From the NCBI GenBank assembly GCA_007922225.1, contig ML679962.1, forward strand, positions 29,309,563-29,373,562: 64,000 nt of DNA. The letters are read 5' to 3'. The DNA comes from Emydura subglobosa (Eukaryota > Chordata > Testudines > Chelidae). The notes beneath the pieces are model-generated. The model searched no databases. It was given only the letters and a program-made list of their open reading frames with translations, and was not told where the DNA came from. Shown piece after piece: positions 28,701 to 39,300 of this stretch (positions are counted from its first letter, which is position 1; each line of letters starts with the position of its first letter). A program made the position numbers and the translations under genes.

Positions 28701-31700
28701 GGCTCCCCACTTCCACATAGAATGGGGACGCCTCCCTCCATGGCACCATTCCCTCCCTACTCCCTCCCACCCACTGGGCAGTGTCCTCACCCACTAGCCC
28801 AGACTTCACGAGGAGAGGGACTGAGCCTCCTGTGTTAGGAGTAGCAAACCCAGGGGCTTGCAAATCATCCCCCTCTGGTGCCATGAAAATGAATCTCTAG
28901 AAGTAATACACGCTGAGGCTATACTATGCTTCCACAAACTCTGGCTGAGGTTTCGGGGGTGGCCATTGTCAGAAGGAGGCACTGCTACTGGGGAGGTGGG
29001 GACCAGAACCTGTGCAGAGATACTGATCTCCTATGAATCTCTTGAAATTTGCCACATTTGGGGTGAAACCTGTGGCATTTTCCATGGGGGCAAACCTCAC
29101 GCTCTTGACAGGTGGTGAGATCTGGCAAAGGGATCCTTGCAGAGATTTCCTCCCAGCTAGCCTGCTCCCATGGGTTTTCCCTTCGGGCTGGGGGTTGAGT
29201 TGGACTAATATACTGCAGCAGGCATTGTAACAGTTGAGTATCTTCCCAATTTTGTTCTGGTCCTAGCCTCCATAATTCATTTAAGAATATGTGGAAGGAA
29301 AGGGAAGGCCCATAGCGCATGAAAGTTTGAGCATCCTGTGGGTTGTGAAGGCCATGCTGTCAAGTTAGAAATTAATTCTAATCTACTAGAGCACAGCCAG
29401 CATAAAGTATTGATTTGCATCTCACCAGCATGTTAATTACCTGATGCTTTTTTATTCTTGATAAGTTATTAGAGCCCTGTTATCTAAAAAGTCCAGGACC
29501 TATTATAGGCATAAGGAAGCCAACTTCCAATCTATATTAATCAACCCCCAGCCCCCTTTAAAATGAACCATTCAAATCCAGGGACCATCAGACGTATTTG
29601 GCGCTTCAGTCAGCAAAAAGGCTGGATACTTGCCAGACAGATATTGAATGCAGGGCAGCATTCACCATCTTGGCCCCCAGTGCAGTGAAGTGGCCAGGGA
29701 AAAGAGGGTGGGATGGAGCATCACTGAGCCCCAGTCAGGAATCAATGACTACCCGAAATTTGCAGCTGGTGTAAACTGTCCCCTCTGGCTCGATGCTGCA
29801 CAGATCATATCCCATGGCAAGCTGAGTCCAAGATTTTCCTTTGTGCGCGGAGTTTTTAAACTTTTCCACCAAATCTCAGTTAAAACATGAAGGGCCTGCT
29901 GAAATGCTTGATACTGAGGAATATTACTTGGCTTCATACCTACCTTTTATTCCCAATGTCAATAAATACAACAACTCGGAGTGAAACCCAGGGCATATTG
30001 AAGTCAGTAGGGGCTAGATCCTCAAATGGAAATTAGGTGCCTACATATCTTTGCAATTGACTTCAGTAGGGCCAGAAATTAAAATCAGCAACCTCCTTAA
30101 CACAATCCTCTAGTAGCAACACTTATTTATTTTCCATATATTGTCTAATTACCATGGCACAAGTAATCTAAGTGCCATGTGATATGGGTGTGACCCGTCC
30201 GTGCCTAGGGTAGCCACCTGAAAATGCCAAGGTCAGGGCAGGCTGTAAAAGGAGAGCCAATTCTCCCAACACTGGTGAGTGACACTGAAGTCAGACTTCC
30301 CAACCAGCCACAAACAGTGCTTTTGATTCCCCACACTGCTTATCAAGAAGTTAAAATAAAAATATACACAGCCCCCTTCACTGCATTTCGGTCTCCGGCT
30401 CCCAATCAGCCACTAGGTCCAGTAAGTTATTTAAAACTCTTTACCAAAAAGGTTTCTCCTAACCCCAAAGGGTCAGCCACAGTACCAGATCAATATAAGT
30501 TTGGATCTTACCCAAAATACCATGCTGCCAGCCAATCCTTTAGTAACTAAAACTAAAGGTTTATTATAAAAAGAAAGAAACAAACTATAAGAGAAATGTT
30601 AAAGGATTAAAGCAATCAGATACATACAATTGATTTGAAAGTCCATATATAGCAGGTTTCTAGAAGAATTGTGGAGTTTGCAGGCTTGTATAGTCCCTCT
30701 GGTGTACAACCAGTATCTGGATGGGTCTCAGTCCTTTGTTTCACAGCTTAAGTTCACTTCAGTTGTAGATGAGTTGATCCAGAGGTAGGTGAAGACTGAA
30801 GACGTCTGAAGACAAAATAGATGTGGTACAGCTGCCTTTTATGTCCTCTGGGCTTTGCCATGCTGCTGGTGGAAATTTACAGGAATAAGATAGAGTCCAG
30901 GGTCACATGAGTAAGTCCTGGTGACTCGTCAGTTATATCCCTGGCTTCTCCCCCTGGGCCCCCTGTACCTGTGAATTTCTTAATGGGCCATTAAGCAGGC
31001 TAGTGCCGCAGCCATCGTGTCTGGGGTGTCGCCCAGACACAACACAATTTGAAATACAGATATATCAAACATATCCATAACTTCCATTACACATATAACA
31101 CATGAACATAAACATCATCATCTTACTTAGCACATTATAACCTTTCCAACAGTGCCTGACACAGCATATCTCATATGAATTGTTATGATTTTGACATACT
31201 GAGGTTAAACAATATAATAAATGCGCCCCTCCTCCCCCCCCAATCCAGCCAGCATGACAATGGGCATATAACAGTATTTTTAAAATCAGACAGTACAAAT
31301 CTTACTGTGCCATCTTTCCAAAAAATACCATGCTCACTTGTTTAACGTACTTGTGGAAGTCCAAAACTGCTCTTGATTTTTCTTTAAATGACGTTTAGTA
31401 ACAACTGGCTGTTACTAAGACCTTTTGAGTGAGGAAGCAATTAGAGTGAATATATATTCAGAGGCAACTTCTGATCTCATTCAGATCAATGTAAATTCAG
31501 AGAAACTCCATTGGGGGTTGTTACTTCAATGTATGTTGGATGTACCTGAAGTCAGAATCTGGCTTTCAACTGTAAAGTGGCTGTTACATACATAGTAACT
31601 TTCCATAGTCTTCTAGCATGCAGTTTTAATATCTGTGGTACATATTAGGCTGAAGGGTTGTTTAACCAGAGGCAAAGCTCTAATCTTCTGGGTGAGTGAA

Positions 31701-33534
31701 TGCAGAGTGAATTTCTTGCCTTGTTAATCCACAACACTGTTCTTTTTTGCACCGTGACGCAGCAATAAAGAACAATGGAATGGCAGGAGTTGGGCCCCAA
31801 CTGTATGGACACGCTGACCAAATGCAGTCGGAGGGCAAAGCAGGGGCAGATGCTGCTGAAGCTCAAAGATTGTAGAGCAGCCACAGAGTAGCTGTATGGG
31901 CTGGTGTTGCTTGACTTGCTATTGTGTTCAAGTGGAAGGCTCTGTATAGCCAACGAATGCCCTGCACAGGGCACCCCAAAACTAGGATTTACCGCTTTAA
32001 ATGTATTTGCTGTACAGTATTTCAATATAAGGTGTGTTGGATGCATGGTATTTCCTTCTCTGAACAGATATAATCTAAATGGATTCTGCTGGATATTTAA
32101 ATATGGGGTGTGTCTGGATTTGGTTCAGTTATACAGTCTGTGTTATTATGTGGGGGGACATGGAGCTGCCAGCTTATTACTAGCAGATGAACATTTCAGG
32201 CTCCCTTTGTTTCTGATTCTCAAATCTGACTTTTTTTGTTTAGCATATCTTCAGTCTAACCAGGTCATGGGTTGGGGAGAGAAGGCTATTGAACTGCGGT
32301 CCGTGGAAACAGGAAATCTGGATGGTGTATTTATGCACAAGAAAGCACAGAAGCTAAAATTTCTATGTGAAAGAAATGACAAGGTACACATGTGACTCAA
32401 CTACAGTGATTTAACAAATACGGTTTAACACAAAAAGATTGAGGCCATTTCATTTTTATTTACAGTGCACAGTACTTTCTTTGGGATAACCTCTCAATTA
32501 AAAGCAGACTTTGGCATGGATCCCACAAACTACCCTTCGGGGTGGAATTCTGTACTTGCACAGACCCCGACAGAGGGCAGCCAGACCCTAGCCACCTCTT
32601 CCACCTGCTTTGTGCCGCAGATGGAAAGTTAGTTTAACCCAGTGGTTCCCAACCTGTGGCCTGGGGACCAAAAGTGGCCTGCAGGGGCTTTCAAAGTGGC
32701 CCACTGCTCCCCTCCCACTGGCTGCAGAAGGGAGCCACTGTCTAGGGACCAAGGTGGAGCGCATGGGGCTACAGGATGCATGGACTACTCCTCGCTGAAC
32801 TACTTCCGTCTGCTGTGGGGGGGCGGGGGCGGAGAGGGGAACTGCTGGTGGAGACTGGTGGCCTTTCAGGGTAGTAAAATTATATCTGTGGCCCTTGAGC
32901 CAAAATGGTTGGGAACCACAGTTTTAACCAACTGGTTGGGGAATCCCCAAGTGGTCTGGTTTCAGCATAGAGAATGTTGGAGGGTGGCCACTGCACTCCA
33001 ATAATCCCTGGTTACAAAAGTCTCTTGAGAACTGCTACAACCAGGTGTGATTTAGAGTGGCTCTGAGCAAGGTATCACACACCGATATTTGAGATACATG
33101 GGTATCTCCTATTTTAGGTGTGGTGAAAGGAGTGTCATTTGTCATACATGGTATGGTTACATTAGTGCATTTGGAATACTGTAACCAGAAACTGTTTAGT
33201 TTAGCTAATTGTTTGAAAATATGCCCTGATTTCTTTTCTGGTAGAAAATGTATACACTATAACTTATTGCCAGAACATAGACTTGCAAGCATCAACCCTT
33301 TATTTTCCTAAGAAAATGTTACTAATGGCATTAAAATTGAATTGTGATTTATGTGTCGGTGTTCTAGCCTGTATTTCTCTCCGCTTTCAAGTATGTTTAA
33401 AATATTCTCATACATATAAACTGACTGGCCTATTCTTTTTCCTTTCCAAGGTATTCTTTGCATCTGTACAATCTGGAGGCAGCAGTCAAATTTACTTTAT
33501 GACACTTGGTCAAAATGTCCTCTTCAACTGGTAA
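4543..33534 (+). CDS. NRK: NRK (Nik-related kinase), C-terminal part: linker plus CNH domain, 10 exons
   Basis: Ten exons (4543-4707, 5678-5807, 6211-6369, 8170-8313, 9551-9685, 12922-13022, 14470-14619, 18274-18433, 32244-32383, 33451-33534) have GT-AG borders and compatible phases. They total 1368 nt, or 455 residues and a TAA stop. The first ~150 residues are a Ser/Pro/Gln-rich linker. The rest is a citron-homology (CNH) beta-propeller with family landmarks: [57 protein letters not shown], and a C-terminus ending in NW. GCK-IV kinases (MAP4K4, TNIK, MINK1, NRK) join an N-terminal Ser/Thr kinase to this domain and signal towards JNK. The kinase exons lie upstream of base 1. NRK is preferred over the close paralogues because RADX lies just downstream, as on human Xq22, and because the linker has diverged. 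There are no frameshifts or stops, so the gene looks functional. Confidence 0.87.
5678..5807 (+). CDS. NRK: NRK exon, Ser-rich linker with FIDPRLLQ motif
   Basis: Acceptor TTCATTTTAG|ACA and donor CTC|GTGAGT; phase 0 in, phase 1 out. It encodes a Ser/Thr-rich stretch and then [16 protein letters not shown], the counterpart of FTPFVDPRVYQTSP in TNIK. This conserved island precedes the CNH domain in the whole family. Confidence 0.87.
6211..6369 (+). CDS. NRK: NRK exon, entry into CNH domain
   Basis: Acceptor TTTTCTTCCAG and donor TGGG|GTAAGC; phase 1 at both ends. It carries [12 protein letters not shown], then [20 protein letters not shown], the near-invariant start of the CNH domain in MAP4K4, TNIK, MINK1 and NRK. 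The exon is 159 nt and complete. Confidence 0.93.
7743..7830 (-). mobile_element. CR1-type 3' end fragment
   Basis: TTCATAGATTTTAAGGTTAG then GGGACCATTTGACTGTCTAA and TCTGACCTCCTGCATGACAC match the reverse complement of sauropsid CR1 3' termini. Similar starts occur at 57779 and 63440 in this window. Confidence 0.7.
8170..8313 (+). CDS. NRK: NRK exon, CNH domain blade
   Basis: Acceptor ATTAACAG and donor TCAG|GTTTGT; phase 1 at both ends. It encodes [19 protein letters not shown] and [20 protein letters not shown], both hallmark CNH strands. The sequence is intact. Confidence 0.93.
8314..9550 (+). other. NRK intron with two short tandem duplications
   Basis: No repeat family is recognised. 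Two 14-15 base words are each repeated at a 22-base period (8926-8961 and 9054-9090). The remainder looks like single-copy intron sequence. Confidence 0.5.
9551..9685 (+). CDS. NRK: NRK exon, CNH domain blade
   Basis: Acceptor CACACGTCAG and donor GTTG|GTGAGT; phase 1 at both ends. It encodes [28 protein letters not shown] and [12 protein letters not shown], which match the family almost residue for residue. Confidence 0.93.
9686..12921 (+). other. NRK intron, little recognisable content
   Basis: A MIR-like 3' segment lies at about 12290-12420 (CTGTGCCTCAGTTTACCCATC) and a similar SINE end at about 12050-12110. No exon-like segment was found otherwise. Confidence 0.5.
12290..12420 (+). repeat. 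MIR-type SINE fragment, sense
   Basis: CTGTGCCTCAGTTTACCCATCTTTAAAATA, then GTAAAGCATTTTAAG, corresponds to the MIR core and 3' tail. Confidence 0.6.
12922..13022 (+). CDS. NRK: NRK exon, CNH domain blade
   Basis: Acceptor TGTATTGCAG and donor AAG|GTGAGA; phase 1 in, phase 0 out. It encodes [20 protein letters not shown] followed by [13 protein letters not shown]. At 101 nt it is the shortest internal exon of this gene in the window. Confidence 0.93.
14470..14619 (+). CDS. NRK: NRK exon, CNH domain blade
   Basis: Acceptor TCTCTTTCCAG and donor CAT|GTAAGA; exactly 50 codons, phase 0 at both ends. Landmarks are [34 protein letters not shown] and LYLPTH. Confidence 0.93.
15197..15313. repeat. 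Palindromic short repeat (CCCATTGACTTC family)
   Basis: It starts CCCCAATCCTGCATAC, has AGTCCCATTGACTTCTCACA in the middle, and ends near GATCAGGGCC, so the ends are roughly inverted. It is a member of the dispersed family listed in the findings. Confidence 0.55.
15726..16184 (+). pseudogene. Orphan 152-codon intronic ORF, possible decayed retrocopy
   Basis: The frame is open for 152 codons in an intron. Its early part ([11 protein letters not shown] then GGVMPNVQ) loosely resembles the histone H2A C-terminal region (LQLAIRNDEEL...GGVLPNIQ) with about ten residues missing between the blocks. Upstream and downstream sequence does not continue the match, and the A-rich run near 16075 is only weakly tail-like. 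It may equally be an unrelated repeat. I do not claim a function. Confidence 0.2.
18274..18433 (+). CDS. NRK: NRK exon, CNH domain blade
   Basis: Acceptor GATTCCAG and donor GTAG|GTGAGT; phase 0 in, phase 1 out. It encodes [35 protein letters not shown] and LQWGEMP. A 13.8 kb intron follows, the longest in the window. Confidence 0.93.
19500..19825. mobile_element. hAT-type MITE fragment, turtle-like
   Basis: GTCCACACTAAAAAGTTAGGTC at one end, CAGGGGTGTGAAAAATCCACG and GGAAGAATTCTTCCATC inside, and GTGTCTACACTGAAGCG, then CAGTGTAGACACAGC near the other end. This is the pattern of a very abundant sauropsid non-autonomous DNA transposon. The family name is not verified. Confidence 0.65.
21265..21292 (+). 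repeat. (TC)n microsatellite
   Basis: About ten TC dinucleotides in a row in an NRK intron, with no other feature attached. Confidence 0.8.
23285..23510 (+). repeat. MIR-type SINE, sense, nearly full length
   Basis: It starts GGAGCAGTGGCTAGAGTGCTAGC, a tRNA-like head, and continues with GGTTTATCCCTGC, GACCTTGGGCAGCTCACTCTC and CCTCAGTATCCCCATCTGTGAAATGG. This is the best-preserved MIR in the window. Confidence 0.85.
24328..24420. repeat. Palindromic short repeat with perfect 16-base inverted ends
   Basis: CTGATTCTGATCTCAC (24331-24346) pairs perfectly with GTGAGATCAGAATCAG (24402-24417) around a 55-base loop. It is MITE-like and too short to code. Confidence 0.75.
30190..31210 (-). mobile_element. 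Antisense ERV-type solo LTR (probable)
   Basis: On the + strand, sequence such as CTAAAGGTTTATTATAAAAAG, GATGGGTCTCAGTCCTTTG, GTCACATGAGTAAGTCC and TTAATGGGCCATTAAGCAGG has the look of a common turtle endogenous-retrovirus LTR in reverse. Reverse-complemented AATAAACC lies in the middle. No gag or pol is attached, so it is probably a solo LTR. Ends and target duplication were not resolved. Confidence 0.6.
32244..32383 (+). CDS. NRK: NRK exon, CNH domain blade
   Basis: Acceptor TTTTTGTTTAG and donor AAG|GTACAC; phase 1 in, phase 0 out. It encodes [40 protein letters not shown] and K. The open frame extends upstream into the intron, but homology starts at the acceptor. Confidence 0.93.
32640..32921. 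mobile_element. hAT-type MITE copy A with 8-base target duplication
   Basis: Inverted ends CAGTGGTTCCCAACC and GGTTGGGAACCACAG. The flanks GTTTAACC (32632-32639) and TTTTAACC (32922-32929) agree at 7 of 8 bases, the target-site length of hAT elements. Inside are TGGCTGCAGAAGGGAGCC and other words shared with copy B (46330-46763). It lies in the last NRK intron and has no transposase. Confidence 0.82.
33451..33534 (+). CDS. NRK: NRK last coding exon and stop codon
   Basis: Acceptor CCTTTCCAAG; 27 codons plus TAA at 33532. It encodes [20 protein letters not shown] and ends FNW. Relatives end LLSW or MMNW, so the C-terminus is complete. The differences in the last seven residues help separate this gene from MAP4K4, TNIK and MINK1. 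Confidence 0.93.
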   Translation, partial: VFFASVQSGGSSQIYFMTLGQNVLFNW

Positions 33535-34327
33535 ATCACATCGAAAGGAAGGATGCTTTGCAGGTTCCAGAAGATATAAGCAGTGTAAAATGCTAGGAGG
33601 TTATTCACCTAAATTTGCACTTTTTATCTACAAGAATCTGGTCATTATTAACTTACCAAAATTCATATTCCTTCAGTTGTGGAAGAATTCCATTCTATTG
33701 TCAAACTATTGCAAATATATTTAGTTCCGTCTTTTAAAAATATGGTGCAAATCAAGACTGAATTCACAATGTAGCAAAGAGCAACTGTCACGGAAAACGG
33801 AGCCAACATAATAGGTTCCTTGTGCTCTGAAAAGCGTACAATTTATTTTGCACAAATATTGTAATTTTATTATTTTGAACTCTAGTCTTTCTCTTTGGAC
33901 AGCAATATCTCCATATAGATTTATAGTATGAAGCACACAGATACGTTATGAGCTGCAATCCCTCTGATTTTGAATTATTTTTGCTTGTTTCACTTTTTGT
34001 CTTTTAACAGTTTCACACAGAGACAATTGTCCAAATCTCAGAACCAGTGAAACAGCAACTATTTACAAAGGGATTTAATGCAGACTTGGATGGTTAGGGA
34101 TTGATATTGCCCTGAGAGGCATGGATATGCATCACTGGAGAGCTTGTAGAGTCAGTTACTGTACACATAGGCCCCAGTACAGTAATGGAGCTAACAGAAT
34201 GCATAAGGCTGACTTTTGTATGCCTCAGGACAAGATTGAGCCCTTAGACACGGTTACTGTAGAAAGTATTTGTAAAAATATTTTAAATAGCCATTTGTCC
34301 AGACATATATACATATGAAGCATTATG

Positions 34328-34424
34328 GGCCTGATCATGTAGGTTTTACTCATACAAGTAGCCCTTACTCGTGCAAGTTGATTTCAGTGAGACTATCCAT
34401 GTACATAAGGGTGTAGGATCATGA
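34328..34424. repeat. Palindromic short repeat
   Basis: It runs from GGCCTGATCATGTAGG to GTGTAGGATCATG with imperfect inverted ends, inside the putative NRK 3' UTR. It belongs to the family around TTTCAGTGAGAC or similar. Confidence 0.55.
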
Positions 34425-36419
34425 ACTCTGTCTTTGCACGATTCCCATTCCTGCTGATTCAACATCAGGCTTACCGTTGTTGGCTTGTAAATATGGTCTT
34501 TCCGAAACAGATGTCATGATTAACAAAAGTATTCTTAATATAGCTATAAAAATATCCAGAGAGCCAATTTATTATAAAGAGAAAAAAGACTTAATTTCAG
34601 GCACTCTTTCTAGTCTAGTTACTTCTGAATAAAGCTGCACCCACTAGTGGCATTCATTTGAGTGTTTCGGCCATTATATGCTATTCTCAGGGGCTTAATA
34701 TCAGACACGCTAGGGTCGAACTTTAAGGTTTAAATGTACAATCATTACTTAGCTAATGTTTGAGCGGTGCTTTGAAAATGTAAAGCGCACTATAAATGGA
34801 AAGTGCTAAGTATGACTATATATAATAATACATTTAATACATAAGTGGTGAGATACAGTATAGATCAAACGGTGCGTAAAAAGAAAATCATTAGCTACCG
34901 TATTTAAAAACTATGACCATTTTTAACTTGAACTGTGTGGGACTGGAAGAGAAGGGGCATTGCAATATCTAGTCTTTCTACCTCTACACTGATGATTGAA
35001 ATACGACCAAGGTAGAGAGCAAATGAAAGTTGTTGCCAACTGATGGTTATTCCGCAACCTATGTGAAATGAGGTTAGTGGTCTCAGTGACAGGTGTTCGT
35101 GTAGCAAAACCACCACGATAGGCACCCTTGTATGTACCCTCAACAGAGAGGCCTAAGACTAGATGGGCATGGAGGCTAATCAGCACTCTCATCCCCTGAT
35201 GGTGATCCCTCGAGGGCTGAGGTACACAGGCAGGGCAGTGCTGGCAGTGCATGCACAGCTGCTGTCCATCTTCTTTGGCTAACTGGAGGACTGCAGTCCC
35301 TGTGGCTGTCAATCTAGCACATTTTGTAATCATTAGTTTTACTCAGAATATATAGTGGAGTTTTAAAAATTAAATATTCACGTCTCGGATAGGTGGGTAT
35401 TGATTTACAAAACAGTTCAAAGTCAAGGCCATGCCAAAGATGGGTGTGCATTTGCACACCCAAATGGCCAATTGGGTGCCAAATTTAGGCTCTGATCAGC
35501 AATGGGTTGGATTACTATGCCCAGGCAGGGCTGCATTTAAATCAATGGGTTTCTGTATGGACACAGCACTCCACCTATCTGCTATCAATTGCAGGATGAG
35601 GCCATAGTAAGTGCATGAGCAAAATAGACATTTTTTGCATGTGGTCCCGGGCTTCTCTGCTACTGAACAGTAGGCTCTGTTTTGCTCAGCTTTCACCAAA
35701 AAGAAAACGCTGCAAGTTAGTGTATATATATAAAAGATAATAGACCAGCAATAAGTCAGAAATGTAATTTACTTGCGTTTCATCTTTTAAAAGAAATGAA
35801 ATACTGTGAAGAGAGGACATCTTTCATTATGTATCCCATGGGTGTGCAAAGCTCGCTATTAAAATGCTCTTGCTATAGCACAAATCAGTGATCTGGGCTG
35901 CCCTATATACTTCAGAATGTGTGCTTATCATAGCAGCTTCTGCATTATATGGGAGGCATGTCATTTCTTAACATCTTGGTGCCAAGAGTTAGGAGGCAGG
36001 TTTTCCTGACGCCAGGCAGTAAGAGTTTAGCACATAACAGTGGGAGCTTGGAACAGCCCATATGAAGGGATAAAAGAAGTGAATGTGATTAAACTTTTTC
36101 CACATTATTGTAAAAGAAAAATGTGATAGTAAGTTGACATGCTGTAAAACTGTTTAGAGCCATACCAACAAGAAAAGATGAGCTTTTGAGCCTGCAAGAG
36201 AGCCCATAGCTGCATGAAGTGTTTAATCTCACATTTGGTCTCCACTCCATTAGTTCAAATTCTTCTATATGCGGTGGAAGACATTAAGAGCCAGGTTCTC
36301 CTCTCTGAGTGCAACTCCACTGAACTCAATATGGAGAAAATCTGGCCCTAACAGAGAAACATTTTTAAGGGATTTAGAAGTGGAATCCCAATTAATAATG
36401 AGAGCTGGGCTTAACATGG

Positions 36420-36660
36420 AGAAAATGTGGGTGTAAGAGGCCAATGAAGACCAAAGAGAAGATTACTGTAGCTGAAGAGGAGAGGCGAGAGAGTGAAGAT
36501 GTCCAGGGCAGTGAGTGAAGAAAGAAGAAGGGAGAGTAGCTGAAGAAAGTGAGTAGAAGTAGCTGAAGAGAAGAAATAGAAGATGTCCAGAAAAGTGGCT
36601 AAAATATGAGGGTTTGAAGAGGTTTGATATAGTTAAGGATAGGAGAGTAAAGTGTCTGAG
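36420..36660 (+). repeat. Purine-rich imperfect duplication
   Basis: GTAGCTGAAGAG and GAAGATGTCCAG occur twice about 90 bases apart in a nearly pure A/G stretch. It sits inside the putative NRK 3' UTR. Confidence 0.65.
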
Positions 36661-37262
36661 ATTAAGAGATATTCACAGTGGCTAGAAGGGTTTATTTGGA
36701 GGTAGATACTGAATGACGGCTGCAGCTCAAAGCGAATAAGATTTAAGAGATTGAAAAGTTAGAGACACAAAGTAATTTTTAATGCCATGAATTTAACTAT
36801 GCAGAATAAATCTTATTCTCAAACTCTTTGTTGGGAGTTTCTCAAACGTCATTTAGTCATTTGCTTTATTTTGTTAATTATGTTCTTAAAGGCAAGGAGG
36901 TGAGCTGTTAGCTTGTGTTTCTTTTTTGCACTTATTTTGTTATGAATAAATACTGAAGAGGGAGATAGCCAACACATTAAGCAAGAATCCGTGTGACACT
37001 GATTCTAGCTGTGCAATCAGTTTTCTTATGACACATAGGGTTCCCAATATTCATATATGCATACAGAAGTCTGAGCTAACATGCCATCATCTTATGTGGC
37101 TACATTAATTTTAGAAATTGTAAACCATATTCTTCTGTTTACACCCTGACTCATGACTTTAAAAATTGGGAACAACCAAGCTGACTATGTACTGTACATT
37201 GTGTGTGTGTTTTTTCTTTTCATTGTTATCTGATGTTCAAACTGTACATTTGAAAAAGCAAT

Positions 37263-37268
37263 AATAAA
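37263..37268 (+). terminator. Candidate poly(A) signal for NRK
   Basis: The canonical AATAAA is followed 30-50 bases later by TGTTGTGACTGTG and TTCTGTT, which fit a GU-rich downstream element. It is the last good signal before the intergenic repeats begin. Confidence 0.5.
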
Positions 37269-38344
37269 ACAGTACACTGAAAAACAAAACAAATGTTGTG
37301 ACTGTGAAGTTCTGTTCTATTGGTGTAGACCGATATAAAAACATACCAAGGTATTTCTTTCAAATCTCTTTCTTATATAAACCTCTCAGAAGATGTCTAG
37401 ATCTATGTGTCTATGTCTGCCTACAGAGATAAAGTGAAATCAGTATTTTACATTTTGCTTACAATGGAAAAAGGTATTTGGGCAATGAAGTGAGCGCCTA
37501 CACTACACAGAACTTTTTGTAACAGTGACACATTGCACTATGCTTATGTGCCACTAATCAGCCATACAACCAAAGTTGGTACAGTATTCAAAACACAAAC
37601 ATCAGAAAAGATAGAATTAGGGTTTGCCTCCAGAGGATGGTACCGCATGGAACCATTAATACGATACAAAAACTGGTTTTTGCTTTTATGGGTGGTGAGG
37701 AATATTAATGCCAATGTATCCTTTAGTACCTCTCTTGGTTTGAGACAGATTACTTGTTTTCTCTTTGTTACATCCTATAAAATTCATTGCCACACATTAC
37801 AGTACAGTTCATGATAACCTGCTGTGACAATACTATTTAAGTGCTGAAGGGCACAGAGGTGAAATCCTGACTCCCTTGAAAGTCAATGGGAGTTTTGTCA
37901 TTGACTTCAGTGGGGTCATGATTTTACTTTAAGTGTAAAAATAAAGTCAAATGTCCTTTCATTGAGGTTTGTCCTCAGATTTTGGCTGTGCTTCCCAGAC
38001 TAGCACAGCACATCCCTGCTTGTGTGTTTGAGCAGGGCCATAAAAAACATCTGTCAACCTACTTGTTTGCAGGTAGCGATAAGAAATCAGAAACTCTACC
38101 ATGGCCACTCACTCTCTGCTCCATGGAATGCAATTTCCAGGTAGTGTCTCATGCATCCTATAAACACAGTGGGATTGAGTCTCCAACCCCATTAACTTAA
38201 ATGGAGTTACACCTGAATTACTGCAGTGTAAGTAAAAGCAGACTCAGGCTGAGTGTCAATGCAATTCTATCTGTGGGCTCACTGCAGTAAGAGACAATGA
38301 TTTATTTTCTGTACTTTTTATTTGCTTCACAAAATCAGGAATGG

Positions 38345-38515
38345 TTTTAGCATGTCCTGGAATTCTGTGTTCTAGACCCAGCTTTGCCACTGACTGGTTG
38401 TCACTTTGGTCAACACACTTCACCTCTCTATAAAAATGGGTGCAATGAGACACACCTACCTCTCTGATGGGTTGCGAGATGTAATTAATGTTGGGAAAGT
38501 ATGCCGAGGGCTTGG
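38345..38515 (+). repeat. MIR-type SINE, sense
   Basis: TGTTCTAGACCCAGCTTTGCC, then ACTGACTGGTTGTCACTTTGG and ACACTTCACCTCTCTATAAAAATG, typical of MIR. Confidence 0.75.
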
Positions 38516-38594
38516 CTACATGGTGGGATAATGCCCTCTACAGGAGTGTGATTTCTAAAGCACACTAATCAAGCACTCAAGTCAGGAAATGTCA

Positions 38595-39300
38595 GTCACA
38601 GTTTGAGGGTAACTGCACCTGTATACCCCCTCTATGGTCCACTTCAGGAGTGCCTAGGCAGGGCTCAGGTCTCCGGTCATCACCTGTCTCTGGGCATGGA
38701 CCTTACAGTGCAATATCCCAAGCAAGCCAGTCTGCCTAAAGACAAATGCCTGCGCCTTGCTTTCTCTCCAATGGCTATGAACAGTGTATTGCCAGCAGTT
38801 ATGAGTTACCATGCAGCTCTTTCTAAGCATGCACCTTTATTCTTAAGGTATCAGAGAGAGAACATGAAAACAATGAACAGATTTAAACACACACTAAACA
38901 TAGTCACCCATCAGCCTTATGGGCCACTAGTAAGCCAAAGTCCTTCCAACTCTTCAGCAGGATTAGGGCCCCCTTGTACAAAAGTTCATGTCCATTTACT
39001 GGATCAGAAAGAACACCCTGTGTCAGTTTAAACTCAGCTCCTTTATACCAAACGCCCTTTGCTTGTCTCTGTAAAACCCACTTTGAACCAATAGATGCAT
39101 ATCTCCCCAGAGTGTTGTACCTATCAAGAGCTGTTTAGTCTCACTAATTCACCTTAATCACCCCCAGTTTTTAGCTCCTGAAAGAGCTGTGCTAACCCTC
39201 CCCCAGGGAACAGAACACAGCCGTGCATAAAGCAGTCAGAAATTCAATACTGTACAATGAGCCTCAAAGATACTGCACAGGGCTGTGATATATCGGCCCC
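38595..39300 (-). mobile_element. LTR-like repeat, antisense (tentative)
   Basis: It has ACCTTTATTCTTAAGGTATC followed by an A-rich tract, then TCAGCTCCTTTATACCAAACG; this arrangement resembles reversed ERV LTRs in turtles. No coding sequence or clear boundaries. Confidence 0.4.

Larger units (their letters stand above)
18434..32243 (+). other. Long NRK intron (13.8 kb)
   Basis: The intron holds a hAT-type MITE (19500-19825), a MIR-type SINE (23285-23510), palindromic repeats (24328-24420 and one near 24840-24960) and an antisense LTR (30190-31210). Between about 25000 and 30000 I see only short fragments and simple sequence (a CTC-repeat near 26050). No exon with CNH-like coding potential occurs. 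Confidence 0.6.
33535..37290 (+). other. NRK: Probable NRK 3' UTR
   Basis: No coding signal follows the stop codon for several kilobases. The strongest poly(A) signal is AATAAA at 37263-37268, followed within 50 bases by a GT-rich stretch. Earlier AATAAA hexamers at about 34628 and 36945 could serve as alternative ends. A purine-rich repeated stretch (36420-36660) and a MIR 3' end (about 34745-34820) lie inside. The extent is inferred. Confidence 0.5.

Noticed and set aside
28690..29320. Overlapping ORFs on both strands suggesting a gene
   Set aside because: No ORF has a recognisable domain, and they lie in the long NRK intron without consistent splice sites.
31904..32243. Open frame extending the NRK exon at 32244 upstream to an ATG
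   Set aside because: The homology to the CNH domain starts exactly at the TTTAG acceptor; the upstream part is intron that happens to be open.
34923..35333. 136-codon minus-strand ORF within the NRK 3' UTR
   Set aside because: No homology seen, and it is antisense to the UTR without promoter signals.
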